A DNA stretch of 64,000 bases from Tuctoria greenei (GCA_036927565.1 JAYESD010000003.1:37451325-37515324); one strand, 5' to 3'; positions 10,924 through 24,086 are shown, counted from the first letter of the stretch. Notes: a model not told the origin generated them from the letters alone. Program-made: numbers and translations.

Positions 10924-11649
10924 TTATGATTTCAATCCAGGTATGTGCACCTAACTACCTAAGTATATTTCAGCTATGTACGTTATATTTGAGATAGTGA
11001 AGAAAATTTTATATTTGTACTGCTATGCAGCAAAATGGTGGGCAATTATGGCACACAAGTTCCAAGCTTGCAAAAGATGGCTATTAGGATTCTCTCTTTG
11101 ACATAAAGTGCTTCAGGTTGTGAAAGAAATTGGAGTTTCTTTGAAGGAGTAAGTTCTAAAAAATCTGAGTTCATCCATTTATATGTGATTTTCTTGTAAG
11201 CACAACATTCTAATAAAATCTGATTTTTGTAGATCCATACAAGGAAAAGAAATAGGCTTATGTGAGAGACTTGACAAACTTGTCTTTGTTCGCTTCAATA
11301 ACATTCATGCAAAGAGGAGAAATAAAGCTATGAAGAACAAAAAGTGGATCCTCTAGTAGTAAATCATGCAACTTTTGCTCAAGGATGGATGGTTGAAGGT
11401 GCTGATGAAGAAAGCTCCGATGTTGAGCCGGGCCTCACATGTAGACTAATTGCTGAGACATGTGGTGCTGAAGAGGTCACAAATTTGCGTAGGAGTGCAA
11501 GGTTGACACAACCAAGAGAGGTTAAAGACGATGCCTACTCCAAAAGTGAGGATGAAAATATAAATGAGGATGATATTGAGTTTAAGTCCGATCAAGATGA
11601 AGTGATCACCACGGGTTATGAGCAAGAGGGAGAGGACATTGAAGATTGA
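10924..11649 (+). pseudogene. hAT transposase, C-terminal remnant with dimerisation domain
   Basis: Three exons can be followed: the end of one (10924-10940), then 11031-11148 and 11233-11649, separated by introns with GTATGT...CTATGCAG (10941-11030) and GTAAGT...TTTTTGTAG (11149-11232). The middle exon encodes the hAT dimerisation block (PF05699-like): LQKMAIRILSLT, then SASGCERNWSFFE. The last exon continues IHTRKRNRL and ends in an acidic tail with a TGA at 11647-11649. A TAA at 11104-11106 sits inside the dimerisation block. The N-terminal zinc finger and catalytic region are missing, because the Tekay-type LTR interrupts the gene just before 10924. The transposase would bind and cut the hAT termini; this copy cannot. 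Confidence 0.82.
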
Positions 11650-12508
11650 GCTTATGTAAGGATGTGCTTTCTTGCTTAATTCCCATGTTACTTCTAGTGC
11701 TGCAGTAGTCGTATTATCTTATCCTTGTTTGGTACTTTGCTCTTTGCAGTGTCGTGTGGGAGTAGCAGTGTTGTGTGGTACTTTGCTGGGAGCTCAGGGC
11801 TGTAGCCCACATCGTTATGTAACATGCATGCTCCATGTAATATTTTGTGATGTTTATTTTGGAACATTTAGGATGTTGTTCATTGTATTTGGGAACATCA
11901 AGTATGTTGTCAGTTTTATTTGAGACATGCTATAAATTTTCTTGTGCATGTTTTCTTTTATTTATTTATTTTCATTTTTTGCAGCTGCAGTTTCAGGCTT
12001 TGGGCTACAGTTTCAGGCTTTCAGCCTTTCAGGACAGCACTGTACAGACTGTTTGCAGGTGCATGTTTTCTTTTCATTTTGTTTTTGCAGGTGCACTTTT
12101 GGAACAGTACCTGTACAGATGTTTGCGGTGCAGGTGCATGTAATGTTTTGGGACAACACAATCACAAAACAGCAGTTTTGTGCCTGCACGTATATTTCGG
12201 TTGCTTGCTTTAGTTGCATAAAGTTGATATGTAAATACAGACTAAAAGCACACTGCACATGATACAATACTGGAACACTTGTTCCGTTATTTATGATACA
12301 ATACACTGATACAATTACAATATTATGTTTATAAGTTTCTTGAGTCTGAACAGTTGCTTCAATAAACTTTGAACAGGTGCAGTCTTATCCTGAATGGTTG
12401 ATTTCCTCTACTTCCATAGTTCCATACCTGCCAAGCTGCAATGGAAAATGGATTCAAATGTACTGCAAAAAAGGTCAGTCAAAATATATTTTACTTAGCT
12501 ACACTACA
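11650..12508 (+). other. 3' non-coding part of the hAT element
   Basis: AT-rich sequence with repeated phrases such as TTTGCAGGTGCA (near 12054, 12087 and 12130) and CAGTTTCAGGCTT (twice near 11990-12020). The several overlapping open frames have Cys/Phe-rich low-complexity products and no domain. Confidence 0.5.
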
Positions 12509-12602
12509 CACCGTTTAATCTGTCTAAACACCGTTTAAACACTGTTTAAACAGGTTAAACGGTAAATAGACCTCCACCGACTGTTTACCGTTTAGCGTTT
12601 AG
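12509..12602 (+). repeat. hAT subterminal repeats and probable 3' terminus
   Basis: The stretch contains repeated, partly inverted ACCGTTTA / TTTAAACAGG / TAAACGGTAAA units and ends ...TTTACCGTTTAGCGTTTAGG. Short clustered inverted AAACGGT motifs at element ends are usual for plant hAT transposons. The exact end and the 8-bp target duplication cannot be shown because the left end is outside the window. Confidence 0.55.
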
Positions 12603-14067
12603 GATAACATTGATATGGTGTCACTAGATTTCAAACTTTTAGGAGAATAAGTGATATTCCTGATCTTAATTTGAATTGCATATTTATGTGGAATCACTAA
12701 ATTTCAAATTTCTAAAAAAGTTCAGGGGGATAAAATTGAGAACCTTGTTTGTTATAATCTAAATGATAAAATTTGCTCTTGTGTAAAAAGCTATGATGGT
12801 TAGAAACTGAAAAAGATAAAGGGACTCATATAGTGTATTTATACCACTTGCATTGATATGAGTACGAGCTTTAAAAATGTACAAATTGATTTATCTATAA
12901 TACATTGCTCATGGATACACTTGAAATTGGAACTAATGCATCCTTGATTTTGTTCTTCCCTGTATGTACAAATGAAAATTTGGTTGCCTAATCCAAAAAT
13001 TCATTTGTACAAGTATCGGGAGCTAATCATCCCTCTCTATCAAAGAGAGGAAGTTTGCAGGAGTAATATTACGATGCAGGCATTCAATGAGCTGATTGTT
13101 AGAATCCCTAGAGGATTTCATTTTAACATCTCTTGCCCAAGGAATAAATGAGGATGGTTGCTATATCAAAATTTAAGTCCGAAGGTCAATCATAACTATA
13201 CGAGGCTGGCGATTTGAAATGGGATCCCTCCATGAGCGACCAATGGGATGCTACGAATATGTGAGAGCATTATGCTCTCAAGTATTCTAAGCACATAACA
13301 TTTCCACAAGAGAACCTCCATGCCTTTAATGTTTAGTACTCTCTACAAGTTTATTGCATAAAAAGGAGTAGAAGACATGGCTAAAAGAAAAAGAAAATGC
13401 ATGCTTACATCATAAGCATGAAAAAAAGAGAGAAAATGCATGCTTACTCAATAAGAATGAGAAAAAAAGAGAAAGTAGCCATGTTTCGTCCTTGCAGTAA
13501 AGAGAGTCCACATAAAAAAAAGTTATCTCAACATTTCCACAGCCAGCTCCACTTACATCACACATGCATAAGTATTCATTCAAAAGTTTGAATTAATTTC
13601 TCCTAAGGCTTACTCTTTTGACTTAGCAAAATTATGTGTTGTAAATGTGCCTACTTACATTCCCTATCAAGCTCCACATATAAGCCATATTTAGTGGTAG
13701 GATTAGTATGGGCAAATGCCTTGGTGAGGACATATTTCTACTACACACAAGAGTGATTGGGAGAATCAATTAAGATACTTAGAATCTAAATTGAAACTCT
13801 CCGGAATTTAAGTGGAACATAATATCTAGGCTATGCTTTCTCCATTTACTGTTCGATCATTCAAATACACATGAATAGGAGAATACATAAGCCCCATAGT
13901 GACTTATGAAGGGTGAACTACAATAGCTAATTTTTGCAATACTAGGTAGAGTATTTTGTTCTGCACTTAGTACTTTTGAAAGGTTAGAACATAGTAGCAA
14001 CTCCTGATCATCAACCTAAAGTTTTGACTTTGCATCGGAACGAGCAAAGGATAAGCTTGGGAGAGTT

Positions 14068-15616
14068 TGTTGACGTCTGTTATGTACCAATTTCACGCAT
14101 CAATATAACTCAATTATGTGAAGGATATGTTATTTCTTGCACACATCACCTTTCTACTTGACCTATTTCCACTTGTCCTTGGAAAAATAGTGCATGCAGA
14201 CTTTTTATACAGGAGTTGAGGCAAAGTATGGAGAGCAGTTCTGAAAAGTACCATCCCATTCAATATGGCGACGACACGTGACATCACATGGATCAAATAG
14301 CCCACAAACAGACGTATCCAAGGAGATCCAATGGTGTATCACCCACATCAGTCAAGAGGACCCACCTGGAAGCCACTCTGAGAAAGCACATGCCGTTTTG
14401 ATCCAAGACCAGGTCGGCTGACCTGGTAGCTCCTCCAAAATTGGTCTTTTTCCACATGTCGACTCCCTGTGATGTCCTGATAACGATGAGGACAGATTTG
14501 TGCGCTAATTGTGGCAGGAACCAACATATCTCCATCTATAAATAGGACCCCATACCCCTCACTTCTCACACACACCACTTGAGCATCATTCTATTGTATA
14601 CACTACTTTTCTTAGTCCTTAGAGGAGTTAGGCTATAGAGAGGAGAGTCTCTAGTCCCAAGTACAAATTGTAAATGAGTAGAGGGAGTCTCTCTTCTCAA
14701 TACCAAATTGGGAAAGGTATGGCTCATGTATTCCTTCTTGTATTTGTGACTTATGCATAATAAAGATATTATATTTTGTTTTCCGTTATACATATGCTTG
14801 GATGAAGCGTTTCTTGTTTAATTGTGGATTCCATGTATGTGGTACGAATAGTCTTTATGATCATGCCTTAATGTTAATATATTATCATCATAAACACTAT
14901 AAACCCCCTCCATAGTCTATGTAGTTATGATATGATCATGTTAATATGAATAAATATGCTATGTATCAACATTGGTTTCAACGATTGCTTTAGCCCATTG
15001 CTTTAGGATGGCTTGTTCCGCGGCTCCTAAGGTATTTGCTTAGTACGCTAGCATGATGCTAGGATAGTTAAGTAGCATTGAATGTCTCGTAGACCCATGG
15101 ATTGAAGAGGTAGGCAAAATATGGTGACAGCCCCACCTGTCCTTTGTTATCCTCTATGTTCGGCTATGCCACAAGCTATTGGTGGGAGTCGTCCTAGTAT
15201 TGCTAGGAGTAAACTCGTGCCCAATGTGTTGAACAACTTAGCATAAGGATTCACCATTGACATGCTCATTAGTACCTAACTTAGGCTATGTATATGTATA
15301 CTAGAAGCATTGTAGGAGCAACTCACCAACTCCTAGCCTAATCTTCACTAGGACCTATTTATCCTTTTAGAATAGATTGCTTAGGTGTGCGTCAAACTAC
15401 CCATATTACCAACTTACCCCTGTCATGATAACTGATTAGTATCCCATAGCTTGATCATAAGAGTAGTGTGTACTTTACTCCTCCACCTTCCTTCGGGATA
15501 AATACGATAACCTTGGGAATACTCATGGGTGGAATGCTACAATGGTATCTTCCGTGCGCTTACGGACCTCATCTCTTACTAGAGATGATATGTGGTGTTC
15601 AGAAATACCAATAACA
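14068..15616 (+). repeat. 3' LTR of the Athila fragment (about 1.55 kb)
   Basis: It begins TGTTGACGTC and aligns with the solo LTR at 55964-57459 almost to its end (for example the CTATAAATAGGACCCC and CTTCCGTGCGCTT blocks). The last 40 bases diverge, and the end is placed at ...ACCAATAACA by length and by where copia sequence resumes. A TATA box (TATAAATA) lies at 14537-14544 and an AATAAA-type signal near 14758. Confidence 0.75.
14537..14544 (+). promoter_or_regulatory. TATA box of the Athila-family LTR
   Basis: TATAAATA is followed by GGACCCC; the solo LTR at 55964-57459 has the same context, decayed, near 56450. Confidence 0.55.
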
Positions 15617-16123
15617 ATTATGTGCTTTTATGATGCAGTCACGCCCGGGATGACTGAGCCATTGATGCCAAAGGTCGATGGAGGTAGTGGTGGCCGAAAG
15701 AGCTCTTGAAGGCTTGAATCGAAGTGGGTACACGTCGATGTTGCTGTCATAGCGGAGCATCCTCGTGTGTGTCTGGAGGTCCTTGATTTAAAAACCGAGA
15801 TCAAATTCCATCGAAGCATAATTGCCGCATGTCAGCTGATGAATAGAGATTAAATTTCGTATAAGATCAAGAGAAAGTAGTATGTTGGAAAGAACTAAGA
15901 AAATTATGTGGATTTGGAATGAGAGAATGACCAGTGTGAGTGATTGGCGATAACAGCAGCTGAAAAGGAGAAGGATTAAGAACTTGAAGAGTAGTGGAGG
16001 TACCAGTCATATGTGACGATGCTCCCGAGTCAACAAACCACTCCGGTGTAGATTGATGAGCGAAGAAAGCGTTGTTCAAGGCATGCATGAGCGCCTGTGT
16101 ACTACATGTTGGTGAAGAGGGCG
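15617..16123 (-). pseudogene. Copia protease and GAG-pre-integrase fragment
   Basis: On the minus strand the segment encodes PEWFVDSGASSHMTGT, the retropepsin active-site block (D-S-G-A) of copia, near 16050-16000. The GAG-pre-integrase block with NLISIHQL and LWHQWLSHPGRD follows toward 15630. At least two frame changes lie between them. The ATG-like start at 16088 is internal, not a true start; the preceding residues come from the gag fragment on the far side of the insertion. A protease of this class would cleave the Gag-Pol polyprotein. Confidence 0.82.
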
Positions 16124-17283
16124 TGTCACACCCGTTTTATTAAGAATAAAACCAGCTGCAAAATACATGTATGCCAGGATTAGTTTCACCATACATGTAC
16201 GACAAAAAGTGATAAACAATTCTATATCGCATGCAAATAACATTTATACCTTCAAAAGAGTTTTGAAGTAGCAGCGGAAGAGGAAAAACTCTAAGGCAAC
16301 CATAGGGAAATTGACCGGCAGCAACGCGACCTATGCACCGTCTTCACTTGTCACTATCCTCATTAGATCTTCTCTTCACTGAGCAGCATTTATAAAAACC
16401 ACAAAAGCAAGCGCATGAGTACATAAAGTACTTAGCAAGTGTGGGAAATAAATGACATGATGGTCAATCAAAGAGGAAAGGATGATAGTGATTAATGCAC
16501 TAAGCATTAAACCTAACCTTAGCTTTCATTAGAAACCTACATCTAAGTGAATAATCCCAACCGTAATAACAGTAATAGTAATTATAATAATACAAACATC
16601 AATTCCAAGCATTATCCCAACCACTATCCCAACCACTGAGTAATTATGAATTCGACACCAAGCCGCTCTTGTCCGTGAGCACGGCTGTCATGACAGTTTT
16701 CCAATCTCTGGAGAGAATGTATCCTTTACCCACAGTTCGCGATTTCATCCCCTGTTGCCAGGTGGACTAAATAAACCTCCCTATCGCCCGTGGCCTATCG
16801 GCTGCATTACACACTTCCGTAGGTGTGTGGCCAGGAGATCACTACGAGGTCTTTCCGATGGTTCTCCCAACTTACATTGGTACTCTGAGGTTTCACCGCT
16901 CTGGCACCTAGTGTCTATTTTCCCTCCATCAGGAAATCTTGCTTTTGAGCCATGCGGATACCAAGGCAGTACTCTGAACCAATTCCTCGCTCCTTCGATT
17001 ACCAATGCTACACTGGGAGAGACCAAATTGCTAAATCAAGTTGTCCCATATACAACCCTGTGGTGATACTGTATGGCTTAGTAACTTCCTGCATAAATCG
17101 ATCCTTAGAATCCGATAGGTATCAAACCCCAAATAAATGTCTCGTGCACGCATACACCATTCCATTCAACACCGCCTATCAGATTCCTACAAACTACTTC
17201 CATTATTTTCAATAGCTCAATAAATCATAGTAGATGAAATATAACATGTAAACAAATTATTCATATTCATTAAGCATGGCTAA

Positions 17284-20200
17284 TGTAAAGGCCCAAAAAT
17301 TTCATAGTGTAAAGCTCAGATAGGAATGTAAAAATTTGAATCGGAAAAATAAATCAAAATGGCAATTGAAAAATCAAACCTCAATAGAGGGAATTTAAAA
17401 TTTTCAAAACAAGCTCCTGTTCAAATCATGTCAAATAAAAAATCTAAGTTAACCAGTAAATTCCAAATAGAATCCCTGTCAAATTTCCTAAAATTTGGAG
17501 CATATTTTCTACTCAATTCAATGTGTGCATTGAATTCCATTCAAATTCAAATTTGAATTTGAATGTCAGATGAAACTTTGCCAGATCAAGTTTTTGAATT
17601 CAGAATCAAATCTTAGATAATTGTTTGAGCCTATCTACAAATTTTCATGAATCTTGGACACAAGTTGGTAGGAAAAGTCATTGTACAGAGAGATAAGGAT
17701 GAGGAGAGCTGTGGGACCCACTGGTCAGCCTCCCATTTGCCTGAACTGACGGAGCCTCCTCTGTTTCTCGGCTGTCCCTGCGTTTCAACCTCGGGTGAGC
17801 TCTCCACCGAGGCAGGCATGCAACCAGCAAGCAGCTGCGTGGCAGTGAACTCCAAATCTTCCCTACTTAAGCCTTGGTGACTCCCCTTTGACGTTCTCCT
17901 GTCCTCTTCTCCCAAAACAGAACATCGTCGCCATTATCGACCGCCTCCCTCTTCTTCACTCCGTCCATCCATCCTAGACAACGGTTGGCTTCGTTCCTTG
18001 AAGCACAACTTGATGCTACATCTTCCTCTATCAATTCCCTATTGTTTCCTCAGCTCGTGCGTCCGTATTTTGCAGTTTCTCGGACATCGCCGTTGAGCCG
18101 CCGAGGTGGACGCCTCTGCCTCCCCGTCACACCGGTGCTACAAGCTTTGTCACGATCTGATCCAAAAATAAAAAAGGTGAGCCTACCCGAGCTGATTGTG
18201 CTCACCAAGTTTCAGTTTAAGTCGTGGACCGTAGCTCATGAAATTCCCATTTTTCCCGACGGCAAAGCAGAGCATCAGGTCTAGGTCGTCCGCTTAATTC
18301 TTTTTCTATGTGCAAACTTTTTCTAAGCCAGTTATGTATTATTTTTACCACCTCCTAGCGCACCCCTCTACCAAGAATCAACATAAATAATCGAGTGAGA
18401 GATGAGTTATGCAAGTTTCCCCCACCGCCATGGAAAAAGCTTCGATTCACCGTCGAACTCCATATGGCCAAGTCTTCCATCCATTTTTCACTGCATTTTC
18501 ATCTTATCCATGATGCCCAGAAGCTTCCCAACAATTTTTTGTGCTGATCAGGCTACGGGAAGGTGGTTCCGACATGGCCGGAACCCTGCCCGCCGCCGCT
18601 GCCATCGCACGCTGTCGTACGGCCATCGCCGGGCAAAATGGACAGCACCATCGTGTTCCTCGACCATCAAAATGGTTAGGCGGCAAGTGGAATGAGGTTT
18701 GGCGCGGTCTAATGCCGGGCCGGCGAGCTCTCCGGTGCTTTGCCGCCGCTGCAGCTCGGGTGCCGCCAGTGCCGCGAGGTTGAAGAAGATGGGGCGGACC
18801 CCGCGTGTCAGCGTCTGTTTTTCCTCTCTCGAATCTGCTGTGGCCTTCGGATCTATTGTGGCTGCACGGGTTAATCCGTGGCCCTCGGAGTGCCCCGTTA
18901 TGATTGGCCCATTTTAAATGGGTGGGGCCAGGCGGGTTAATTCAAAATTTTCAATAGGAAAATAATTCCACATTTTGAGCAAACTTCTAAATTCAATTAC
19001 TCCTAGTAGAATTACTCAAATATTTCCCAATAAATTCTAGTAGACTCATATTGTTCCCTATTTTGTAGTGGTGCAATTGGTTGAACATGAGAGTCCCAAA
19101 ATTTTCATAATTAATTCCTTTGAGCTAACTACTTGGGAAATTAATTACCCCTGTTCTGCTAATTGGAAAATTCCCAATTTTGGTCAAAACACTCTTAAAC
19201 ATACACTGGATCTCCAGTAAAAATTTCAAGTTCCTTGATTTTCCCCAAACTTGTAAAAATCAATTCCTCCCAGTAGGAAGCTTAGAAAAACCTGAAACAA
19301 ATTTTCCTAGAACCAGTAAAACCTAATATACAAAGATCCACTGTTAGCCATGACAAAGCTCCAGATTTAATACCCAATTTCAGATAAGGCTATTAGCTGT
19401 TGGAATTTTAGAGACAACAAGCTTCCTTAAACATCTCCAATTCTTGGTCCAGTTCTTCCTCATAGAACCTAGTATTAACTATAACAATCCCAAAGCCAAT
19501 TAAAATCATCTTCATACCTGATTAGCATTTAAAAAGTCTTTTATATAGTTTCGATATCACTCATATACTTTGTATATTGCATATCATATAGTGACCGATA
19601 TCGAGGAGGGGTCTGAGCTTTGGAGAGCGTACCACCTGAGGCTAACTTTGATACTAACTCGCAGCCAGACAAGCCCCGGTTTGCATTTAAGTGCTATTTC
19701 AAAGTTTCTATTTGTATCACTTATGTCTAGGATGAGTTTTGTGCATTAGGGCAAAGGTGCTTGTTACTCCACTTGCATGACCCACAAATCCCATGGAGTA
19801 TTGGGTAGGTCTACACCTTGACGAGTAGAAAATGCCATGCTAATGTTTTGAAGAATTCGGTAGAAGTCGAGTAGTTGGAATCTAATCACGAGATAGGATT
19901 TTATCACACTGGATGGATTTGATCAAAGAATGGTTTATGAATATGAATTAGGGACCGAGCAGCAGGATAGGAGGGAGCGATACGTGGTCTCACGTGCGTA
20001 GCCCTGGTTGGGTCGATTGTGGACTGATCCGTGTGCGGCCCTGCTAGACAAGTTTGAACTGTACAGGATGCAAATTGGGCATATGGAACCCAGGAAACCG
20101 ATTTAACTTGATAACTTGGGTGTCGAGGCATAGCCCACTATCTATAGGGGTGGGTTATGTGCATCAAGGTGGAAATCTGCCAGCTGGCACATACACGCTC

Positions 20201-21005
20201 TGTGCGGGGACCTTATGCCTACAATGGTGGGACTGGTTCGACGTTTGAGTTTAATGTAAAAGGTTGTTGTGTATGACGTCGTGAGAGCATTGAACATTTC
20301 TCATGCACGGGTGTACATGACGTGTTATACGGGTGTCTATTGAATGCAATCACCATCCCTCACGGTTATTTGAGTACCGCTTGTTCGCTGCGTTGTGACG
20401 TAGTAAGTACTGAAGAAGCTAGGAGAATACGATGTATTGAATTATAATTGGTTTGCAACTATGATTTCTATAGAATATGCTCACTAAAGTTACTGTCATT
20501 GAACCTTTAAGCTGTTGTTAATAACTTGAAAATTATGGATCAATATGTAGGCGAGTCATTTACGGCTATATCTATTCCTATGTTAGGTATCCCTGCATGT
20601 AGAGTTATATGTTTAGGTGAGACGGTTAAGTCTTGTTGAGCCTTCGTGCTCACGGTTGCTATATTAAGTTGTTTGTAGGTGAGACGTATGAGGAAGGGCC
20701 CGAAGATGAGGCGATGCCCCCGTCGGGGTATACCGCCGAGTGGGAGCCCAACACGCCACCATAAATTGTTGTATGTTGCTAGTGCGTAGCATCCCCAGGC
20801 TAGACGGCTGCACTTTTGCATAGCTAGGCTAAGTGTTTAGCTATGATTATTACTTCCGCTGTACATTAAGTATTTTAAAAGACATTCGCTGTTTTTATAA
20901 ATAAAACTTTGTATTTTGTCATATTTTTTCATGTGTGCTGTTGGGTGCCGCATCGCATGGCACCACCCTCTGTGATTTCTGGAATGTATGGACCCGTTCC
21001 TCACA
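17284..21005 (+). repeat. 5' LTR of the chromovirus (3722 bp)
   Basis: It starts TGTAAAGGCCC and ends TTCCTCACA. It is collinear with the 3' LTR apart from point changes and a 94-base segment absent here near 19235 and present in the 3' LTR at about 30645-30740. A GC-rich stretch near 18570-18790 contains conserved open frames that I regard as non-coding. Confidence 0.93.
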
Positions 21006-21008
21006 GCC

Positions 21009-21020
21009 TGGTATCAGAGC
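21009..21020 (+). other. Primer-binding site, tRNA-iMet type
   Basis: TGGTATCAGAGC begins three bases after the LTR end. It is complementary to the 3' end of initiator methionine tRNA, the usual primer for plant LTR retrotransposons. Confidence 0.92.
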
Positions 21021-22761
21021 CGCAGTGGGAATAGCACACTCGAAAAGAGCCTATTTTGAAAACTTAGAAGTAGTCGAGTGAGGAGTAGTTACTATGCCCA
21101 CATAAGGTATATTATAGTATTAGTTACTTAAGGTGGCAAGCTAACTTATGTGTTATTATATTTTGTAATGACGCTCCAACGTCAGGTAAGAGGTAAGGTA
21201 CGCCACCGCAAGCGGATCGATTGCGGTAAGCTCACCATGCGACAGTTAGCATGTGATTGTTTCCGTGGCTTGGCACGGAAAGTCAATATGAGTCTCTGAA
21301 ACTCTCCATGATTCTGAGAACATATGAAATGCGGTACCCCAGCATGCTTCAAAATTAGTTGGAGCCTTCGTTGGGTGGGACATAACCCGATGCACCTCCT
21401 ACTGGTGCAGCATTATGCAAAGACGTGGGACCCCGTCGGGTGGTAGAAAACCCGGTCATGTACCTCAAGACGTAGCTTAGCTCGGGGTGGCCCGTATGGA
21501 ATGATATGGGACGAATGTTTTTACTTTCATATATATTATTGTGACTGCTTGAAGTGATCGCTCATGCGGGCCGTGCCGTACGGCACCATATGATTGATAA
21601 ATAATTTGTGTGTAGTTGCAGGACACTAAGCACGCTTTAAGTAGCTCGAGTTGAAAACGTTTGCATGTGAACGCCATTGGTGCCACCGTTGAGACGTATG
21701 CCGGAATATCGGCTTAGGATTTTCTTTGGTGAGGGCGTAGTACCGGCATTGCATTCGAGTTTCATCAGGCACATCGATGATGATATCCGTACTGGAGGTG
21801 TGACTCGACAACAACTAAAAATTTCCAACTTAGGACTAAGTTTGAATTTGTAATCTCTGTTTTGGAGTGTGCTGGTCAGATTTACAATTAATCATGTGGT
21901 CACTACGGTGAGCAGGCATATGGTTTGAAACTTGAGGAAGTCATCCACAAGTTTCATTTTTAGATCCAAGGCAGATTTCAAGATTTAAAACTGGAAATTT
22001 TCATTTGAACTTAAACTGCCAGGTTCCTGATTCAAACTGAGAATCTGGCAGCAAAATGATTAACCTTGAGATAGCATAATTCTCAGTAGGAATAACCACT
22101 GAAGGTCTTCCATACATGGTTGGAAAGTTTAGAGAGTCCTAAAAAATTCTTATGTTCAACTCCAGATCATAATCCCCATGCAAACTATTGAAAAGTTAAA
22201 ATTTTCAAACTCTGTTAAATCTGGACAGAGACTGGACAGTGTCTGTATCCTGTCACTGTCTTTATCATATCTATTTGTAGAATCGACGAATGACTTCATG
22301 TAGTACATTTATGTAATCCTGAGGATATATGCAACAATGTTCTGATTTATTATTTTTACATATTTTGATTTTTGTATCTGGAAAAATCTGGACAAAATCA
22401 GTCTTAAACAGAGGAGGTGCTGTCAAAATTTTTCCAGAAACACTGTCAACTTGCAAAAATCATATCTCCTCATACAGAAATAATATGGAGGAAAATAAAT
22501 ACATTCTGGAAATATCTTTGAGTGTAATACAACTTTGTAGTTGAAATCAAGTCCTGAATGTGCCTTTAACTGGATGAAAATTTTGAATTTCTCCAGACTG
22601 GTCAGAATGAACAAAAACTGAGACAGAATCTCAGTGTTCTGTTTTATTGGGCATTTGAATTTGAATTCACTTTCATAATTCCATTATCACATACATGATC
22701 TATTTCTCAACAAAGTTTCTTGAATTTGCGTATTTGACTCATTCAAATACTTCTTTTATAG
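21021..22761 (+). other. Long leader of the chromovirus
   Basis: 1.7 kb without a credible gene between the primer site and the extra ORF. The last part (about 21840-22740) is AT-rich. I see no repeat or RNA gene in it. Confidence 0.6.
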
Positions 22762-23640
22762 ATGGAGGATGTGATGCTATTATTGCTGGACGGATGGGTG
22801 TTCTCCACGTGCGCCAACCGTCCGGGCTTCCCAATCATGCTGCGGGAAGTGCTAAAAAAATTTGGATTCATTGAAATGCCATGCTATCGGAGTGAAGAGA
22901 CGGTCGACAAAGGCGTACTGTCATTCACCGTCCTGGTCGACATCCCTGCTAGTCCACGTCTTTATGGATGGACTCCTTTTTGGGTCACTACCCTGAGAGC
23001 TCGTTTGGAGGACATGTGGGCCGTCGCAGCAGGCGAAGCGCTTATGAAGCTTTGCGAGCTTCATCCAGATGCCATGGCTGGGGCACAATTTTCTCTTCTC
23101 CCGATCCGTGGTGCGGCTGGTCTTGAGTGGCAACATCGTATGGTTGAGGCCTATTTACCGGACGGTGACACGACATCGACAACACTTGGGACGTATGCCG
23201 CTGCATCCAGCATGGTGGTTCTTACACAAAGTGCAATCCTTCAGCAGCAGTTCGAATCCTTGAGGCAAGCGATTGAACGGGGTGACACTCTTGATTACAT
23301 CAATGAGAACCTACGTTCGTTCCTGGCTCCGACAAATCACCAGCTGAATCAATGCGAGAATCAGCTGCATCGCACTCGCACCAAACTGCGAAAAGCTCGT
23401 GCCGAACAGAGGCAGACTCGCAAAGAACTGCAGCAAGGTCGTGGTGAATTGCATGCGAGTCAACTGGTGGTGCAGCAACAACAAGAGAAGCTGTTGGTGA
23501 TCACCGAGGAACGAGATGAAGCAATCGAAGAAGCTCAGGGTTGGGAATTCGAGGCAGGCCAACATCAGGAGGACTTGTGGGAGGCCGAGGCACACTTGCG
23601 GCAACCAGTCGTGTATCCTCCGGCTGAGGACATGTCGTAG
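22762..23640 (+). CDS. Extra ORF upstream of gag in the chromovirus (292 aa; coiled coil; function unknown)
   Basis: The frame is open from ATG 22762 to TAG 23638-23640. The N-terminal ~130 residues form a compact part beginning MEDVMLLLLDGWVFS. The C-terminal half (about residues 150-275) is rich in Q, E, R and L with heptad-like spacing, which suggests a coiled coil. Proteins of this kind recur as hypothetical proteins in grass gypsy elements; I recognise the family type but know no function. After the TAG the same frame stays open for 28 more codons, an acidic EEE/DEDESE tail, to TAG 23725-23727, so the natural protein may have ended there. It lies 5' of gag as a separate frame with a 360-base spacer. 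It has no gag or enzyme motifs. Confidence 0.7.
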   Translation: MEDVMLLLLDGWVFSTCANRPGFPIMLREVLKKFGFIEMPCYRSEETVDKGVLSFTVLVDIPASPRLYGWTPFWVTTLRARLEDMWAVAAGEALMKLCELHPDAMAGAQFSLLPIRGAAGLEWQHRMVEAYLPDGDTTSTTLGTYAAASSMVVLTQSAILQQQFESLRQAIERGDTLDYINENLRSFLAPTNHQLNQCENQLHRTRTKLRKARAEQRQTRKELQQGRGELHASQLVVQQQQEKLLVITEERDEAIEEAQGWEFEAGQHQEDLWEAEAHLRQPVVYPPAEDMS

Positions 23641-23727
23641 AACATGGGCGAGCAGGTGCTTCTGTGTTCTGAGGAGGAGAAAGATCCTAAGATACTCGAG
23701 TTCACCGATGAGGATGAATCGGAGTAG

Positions 23728-24086
23728 GATGGAGCAACACTACTGCCATCATAGGGCAACGTATAGTTAACAGTTGCTCGTGTTTATTTTGTAGCATGTT
23801 TGTATCATATTATAAATATTAGTGAGTGTGTATGGGATGATAATGTGGGTATGACGTCTCATGGAGACCAAGTATAGTTGAGATGCACTTCCGCAGTGGG
23901 AGTCTGTCATTTTGGAGTTCACTATTGTAAACTTGGTCATGAGATAATATATCTTTTATAAAGTTTATAATTTATCAATATGTGTGAATGTTATGCAATT
24001 ATCAAATTGTCAATGCTCGTACTACTATGTATGGAATGAATGAAGAAAACAAACATGTTGCCGATTTTAAATCATGTGGATGCAAA
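23728..24086 (+). other. Spacer between the extra ORF and gag
   Basis: AT-rich and non-coding. It includes the end of the extra ORF transcript region and the sequence leading to the gag ATG. No recognisable site was seen. Confidence 0.5.

Larger units (their letters stand above)
12603..15616 (+). mobile_element. 3' portion of an Athila-type Ty3/gypsy element
   Basis: The 3' untranslated internal region shares phrases with the complete Athila element further right: AAAAAGGAGTAGAAG at about 13360 and 61728, the AGCCATATTTAG phrase at 13683 and 62015, and GAGCAAAGGATAAGCTTGGGAG before the LTR. It is followed by a 3' LTR (14068-15616). No coding sequence remains. The left side meets the hAT terminus, so the hAT probably inserted into this element. 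The right side meets minus-strand copia sequence at about 15617. Confidence 0.65.

Noticed and set aside
11672..12306. Open frames after the hAT remnant
   Set aside because: Cys/Phe-rich translations of repeated TTTGCAGGTGCA and TTTCTTTT phrases, with no start context or domain.
22329..22614. Short open frames just before the chromovirus extra ORF
   Set aside because: AT-rich leader sequence, open on both strands, no motif, and not in frame with the ORF at 22762.
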